A stretch of 64,000 bases of DNA from Hirudinaria manillensis (Eukaryota > Annelida > Clitellata > Hirudinida > Hirudinidae). Location: contig CM067538.1 of the NCBI GenBank assembly GCA_034509925.1, positions 5,063,778-5,127,777 of the forward strand, in the 5' to 3' direction. The position numbers and the translations under genes are program-made. The notes under the pieces were generated by a model. That model searched no databases and was not told where the DNA came from. It worked only from the letters and a program-made list of their open reading frames with translations. This document shows, one piece after another, positions 60,247 through 64,000 of this stretch (the stretch's first letter is position 1; every line of letters begins with the position of its first letter).

Positions 60247-61717
60247 TATTTATAATACAAAGACAAGAAACAGACTCACGTGGTTTTCAGAAAATAAATT
60301 AAACAAAATCTGTGTCATGAAGAAATATTTTATCATTTTATTTAATTTAATCATTTTTAATTCTCTGTTGAAAGTTCAAACTGAATGGAAGGAGTGGAAT
60401 CAAGTCCGGACGGACATCGCTTTTGAAGGGGAAGTAGCATCCATCTCTTGGCTTCAGGAATCCATGCTTTCAAGTCATGGAAACGTTTAAGATGTTAATT
60501 TGTATCAAAATTAATTTTAATAATTCATTATTCAATATTATATTAGTAATAATTCAAAATGATTCAAATTAATAATAATAATAAATTATTAAATTTATTT
60601 ACGGGTCTGATTTATTTTATGTAAATATTCTGGCGAAATTGTAAACAAATAATAACGAAATTTATCGAACGGTAAGCCAAGTGACAATTTAATTGACCGT
60701 CAATTTCCTTAGAAGAAGCAAATAACCATGTTGTTTGTTTTTTTAGATTGAAGAAATTATGAAAATATGATTTATTATTTATTATTTCCTTTGATGATTT
60801 CATGACTAGCGTTTGCATAATGTTTGCTCTGAATCAAATCAAACAAAAGCAAACTATTTTTAAAAAATTGTTCACTTAAATTGATAAGTAGACAAATTAT
60901 TTAATATCTTAATCACTTATACTATGGATATTATGCTCTATTTATTGGAAATATAATTAACGATCAAGTCACCTTTAATATTGATTTAATAAATAAATAA
61001 ATTAATCGTTGTGATTACTGCCCGAAGAATATGGATTCAAATATTATATAATTTTTTGATATTTCAAAATAAATGTAACAAATTCTTACAAAACCTCAAA
61101 TTATGAGTTATTATTTTTTCTTATTTTGACGTTTCCCTATTTCCACAAAAACTAAGACAGAAAGCAAAAGTTGTCAGTTGACACCACAATGGCAGGTGTC
61201 AACGATGTTTGAAGAACTGACGCCTGTGAAGCAAGACATAGGATTACGAAATAGTTTTGTATAATGATAATAATAACAATAATAATAATGACAATAATAA
61301 TAGTAATAATAGTAAATAATAATAGAGTAAGGTTAATTTCTAACTACAATTAGTTGTTTGCCATAAATCTGAAAACAGGCCTCTTGAAAAACACAAATAT
61401 TTCTATACGTGATTAAAAATAAAATATATTGAAAAAAATGCATCGAGGATTTCCACCGTCTTTTCTGGAAGATCGTTATTTTTTTTCTCTAAGCTTTAAA
61501 TCATTTATTGAAAAAAATGTCTTTGAACAATTCTTAAACCTCACGACCATCGTTCATGCATGGTAATAGCACTCTGCTCCGGTATTTATTTTAAGAATTT
61601 TAAGAATTTAATAATTTATTTAAGTATAACATAATTAATTATAACTTTAATTATAATGGCTTTAAAGTTTGTAAATAACCTTTTATTTTTTATGTTAAAA
61701 TGATTTCCGGTTTAGGG

Positions 61718-63537
61718 TTAGACTGTCTTTTTTATGAGTCCTGTGCTAACCCTTGCTCTGCTCCAGAGGCTCGAGATGTCGCTTGAGAGGTTGCCTAGGT
61801 CCAATCCAAGTGGGCAAACATCCTGTATTTCTCCTTCCTCCATCCAACCAGGGAGATGGCCGGAAAACTCCTGAAATGTGCCCACTGCCGTCTCTTCTCT
61901 CATTCCCATTTAGATTCAGCACCTTTACTTTAGGAGATACCCTCATTGTCACCACCTCGGAGGACATGGAGCAGGCATCTACACCCAACCAATGTGGATC
62001 CTCTCCAACCTAATCTCTGTCCACCATGATGACAACCTCTCTTTCTCAACATTTTGGCGCAGACCAGGACTCTTGGATTCTTCCTTCACTTACAATATAT
62101 ATCTAATTCGAACCATAACGCCTCCCCCTCTCACAAAGCTTCATAATCGACCATGGGTGTCTACTTCCAATCTGTTTGGGAGCTTACGCTTTTTGGCCTT
62201 GCTATCGGTGGTTGAGGTTCGCTCGTGTTATCTTCTGTTGGGGCTGACAATTCGCTTGAATTTATGAATGAGGTATTGGTTGTTTCCACAGGGATTTTTT
62301 TCTAAACTTCCTGTCGTAGTTGACTCAATATTAGTTTCCTCTGGTGCCACTTGTCTATTGCTATCATTTTGAGGTAAGTCGAATACGTAAAGCAATTCCT
62401 TTAAGGATTCATCTGTTTTGCGGGGCTTTAGTTGATTAACGTGTCGGTGTACCAACTTCCTGTTCATTTCAGATTGAGTTGCGGGCCAATTCTCTAATGG
62501 ATGGATCTTTGTTGTTAAGGAATTTGTGGGCCTGCACTACTGTGGCTATGTCGGCCATTTGTCTCGTTGGGAGAAGGCCGAGGCCACCATCGCTCTATGT
62601 GATGAAGAGAGGCTCGCAGATGACTCTGGCTTTGGGAAGCCAAGTCCATTTCTTAGCCATTTCTGTGAGCTTTTTGTCAAAGACTTTGAGCTCTTTTTTA
62701 TACACGTACTCAGACTTAAGGATGTAGTTAAGTCTGAGTAGGAGGAAGGTGTGGTAAAGGCGGTGGAAGATTCCTTGTAGAGCTCCCATATCATGGACTG
62801 TGTTCTGGAACTGAATCAATGCTGGGAGAGGGAGCTGAAGATAGTGTCGTAGGGGACGCTGCCGAGGGCGTTGCGAAGGTCGAGCCAAGCGATAGCTAGG
62901 TCTATGCCTTTGCGTTTTTGCGTCTTCAATGATAGACTGAAGCACAAAGTTATGCTGTAGGCATCCTTCGGTGGGCAGGAATCCCTTCTACTGGGGAGCT
63001 CGTATATCTTCAGCCAAGAAGAGGGAGGTAAGGCGGGATGCCAGGCACGCTGTGAAAAGCTTGGCCACCGTGTTTATGAGGGCGATGGGGCGCCAGTTGG
63101 CAGGATCAGATTGATCTCCCTTGTTGTGCAGTAGGACTGTTCTGGAGGATCTCCACGAGGAAGGGACTAACAGCAGGTCTCTGCATCTGTTGAAGAGTGC
63201 CGTGAGGACTAGGGCATCAAGGTTGAACTTGCGCCAGTGTTTGTAGCTTATTTTGTCTGGCCCGTGGCTTGTATTGCCCATTTTCTTTAGTTATGCCAGG
63301 ACCTCAGATGGCGTGAAGTCGTGGGCGAGGATGTCGTGGGTCTCGCTGTCGTCGGGTGTCTGAGTCGTGAGAGTTGGCGATAACCTCGTGGGGTATCGCA
63401 CATTTTGGGCTAGGAGTTTCTGTGATTTGCCTGAATGCTTCTTTCATATTGTATCGGAAGAGCTTTTGGATACGGATGGCTTCTCTTGTCTGGTTCTGTG
63501 GCTGAGCTTGGGGTTGGTCACATTGGATGATGATCAT
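61718..63537 (-). mobile_element. decayed R2/NeSL-like non-LTR retrotransposon
   Basis: Read on the minus strand in several frames. A pre-RT segment at 63,537-63,304 includes LFRYNMKEAFRQITETPSPK. RT fingers follow at 63,281-62,988 (HGPDKISYKHW; WRSSRTVLLHNKGDQSDPAN; WRPIALINTVAKLFTACLA), then FLPTEGCLQHNFVL and RT block A (LAWLDLRNALGSVPY) near 62,870. The palm with the YxDD active site is deleted. A thumb-like part (YVYKKELKVFDKKL; LPKPESSASLSSSHR) and post-RT DGGLGLLPTRQMADIATVV follow, and a last piece near 61,801-61,721 reads SSDISSLWSRARVSTG. Frame shifts, stops and the deletion make it inactive. The patch is GC-richer than the host DNA. The clade is judged from these blocks only. Confidence 0.78.
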
Positions 63538-63541
63538 TTCT

Positions 63542-63898
63542 TCAAGGAATTAATGTTTTTACTGCAAGCCGCGTGCCATTACAAAGCTTCGGTTGGTTGA
63601 TATTAATAATCGACTCGCCGACTTTCAGTTGCAGTATCTGCGGTGAAATCCCTGGCAGAGCGACTGAATTCAAAATTTCTGTTGGATATTTAACCGCTTC
63701 CACATAAGTGTCGATTGACTTGTACGTGATTGCATCGTTTTAAATGTTGGATTGATTAATAATGTTCAGTTCGAACTTGTTCTTGGCCGCAAGGATAGCA
63801 CGTTCACTCAGCCAATCATGATTCTTATAATTGGTTTGAATATTTGGAAGTCTTTTTTCAATCAATTCTTCTTTTGACTGAGTAAGATCCCCTTGGTC
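63542..63898 (-). pseudogene. Helitron Pif1-like helicase C-terminal fragment
   Basis: On the minus strand one frame reads EKRLPNIQTNYKNHDWLSER, AILAAKNKFELNIINQ, a stop, then AITYKSIDTYVEAVKYPTEI, LNSVALPGISPQILQLKVGE and LCNGTRLAVKTLI. This order (WL.ERAIL..KN; YKSID; YPTE.LNS; LKVG; LCNGTRL) is the C-terminal hallmark of Pif1-family helicases carried by Helitrons. The in-frame stop near 63,740 and a short deletion before NQPKLCNGT mark decay. The sequence upstream to the window edge may continue the element but is out of frame. A host PIF1 gene is less likely, given the stop and the neighbouring transposon. Confidence 0.8.
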
Positions 63899-64000
63899 TT
63901 GGAACTCTGCTTATCCACTTACTGTCTATTAATGCAACGCTGTCATCTACGTTGCCATGTTCATGGTCAGTGTGACTACTGCAGCAACCCTCTGCTTTCT

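Larger units (their letters stand above)
54069..61717. other. gene-poor region upstream of the FSTL-like gene
   Basis: The FSTL-like signal-peptide exon and promoter are expected in or beyond this stretch, but no exon could be supported. Contents: a possible SINE fragment at 56,076-56,140, a (CATGA)-type 14-bp palindrome at 59,059-59,072, and the (TATAA)n array at 59,965-60,246. A 19-bp hairpin at 57,585-57,603 has arms ACGTCTG/CAGACGT. Nothing else recognisable was seen. Confidence 0.5.

Noticed and set aside
59889-60266. 125-residue Tyr/Ile/Leu repeat protein on the minus strand
   Set aside because: A stop-free 5-bp repeat gives this in any frame; there is no start context, family or coding composition.
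61753-62267. Plus-strand open frames in the GC-rich right end
   Set aside because: They are antisense to the LINE remnant and have no recognisable domain.
62228-62467. Ty3/gypsy integrase C-terminus suggested by VHRHVNQLKPRK
   Set aside because: The upstream sequence in another frame continues the LINE (DGGLGLLPTRQMADIATVV and onward), so a frame-shifted LINE segment explains it better.

Overview
The window is AT-rich animal nuclear DNA with GC-richer exons, GT..AG introns and dense (ATT)n, (AAT)n and (GAT/ATC)n microsatellites. All six recognisable genes are metazoan. The intron density, base composition and a tRNA-type SINE would suit a lophotrochozoan such as a leech, but the species is an inference and is not shown by the sequence.

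Layout from left to right. (1) 68-10,470, minus strand: an SCAF4/SCAF8-type gene (CTD-interaction domain, RS-rich exon, RRM); its 3' end lies off the left edge. (2) About 11,541/11,849-14,755, plus: a divergent PKA catalytic-subunit-like kinase, head to head with gene 1. (3) 15,922-20,033, plus: Fizzy-related/Cdh1, the APC/C activator, from its C-box to its terminal Ile-Arg; the first exon was not found. (4) 22,049-31,037, plus: a type 2 coronin with a roughly 435-residue insertion before its coiled coil. (5) 31,768-36,744, minus: adenosine kinase, complete in 11 exons and convergent with coronin. (6) 41,059-54,068, minus: a follistatin-like 4/5-type secreted protein (follistatin/Kazal, two Ig domains, beta-propeller-like C-terminus) without the EF-hand pair I expect in the vertebrate family; its signal-peptide exon was not found. 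(7) 61,718-63,9xx, minus: decayed transposons, namely an R2/NeSL-like non-LTR retrotransposon lying against a Helitron Pif1-type helicase fragment.

Exon models were built by eye from homology, splice dinucleotides and codon phase. In every gene the phases close across all listed junctions, which is strong internal support. No transcript or database search was available. The genes are ordinary housekeeping or signalling loci and do not form one pathway: transcription/RNA processing (SCAF), cAMP-type signalling (PKA-like), cell cycle (Fzr), actin (coronin), purine salvage (ADK) and extracellular matrix/signalling (FSTL).

The accessory material lies in introns and intergenic DNA: a tandem ~400-bp imperfect duplication at 20.3-21.1 kb, a tRNA-derived SINE at 39.4-39.55 kb, several copies of a GCGCTAYATAAAT tail often fused to (ATT)n, a 280-bp (TATAA)n array near 60 kb, and a CRE/GC-box cluster inside an FSTL intron. 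I found no CRISPR array, bacterial operon or convincing standalone novel system. The most notable points are protein-architecture changes in the kinase, coronin and FSTL genes.
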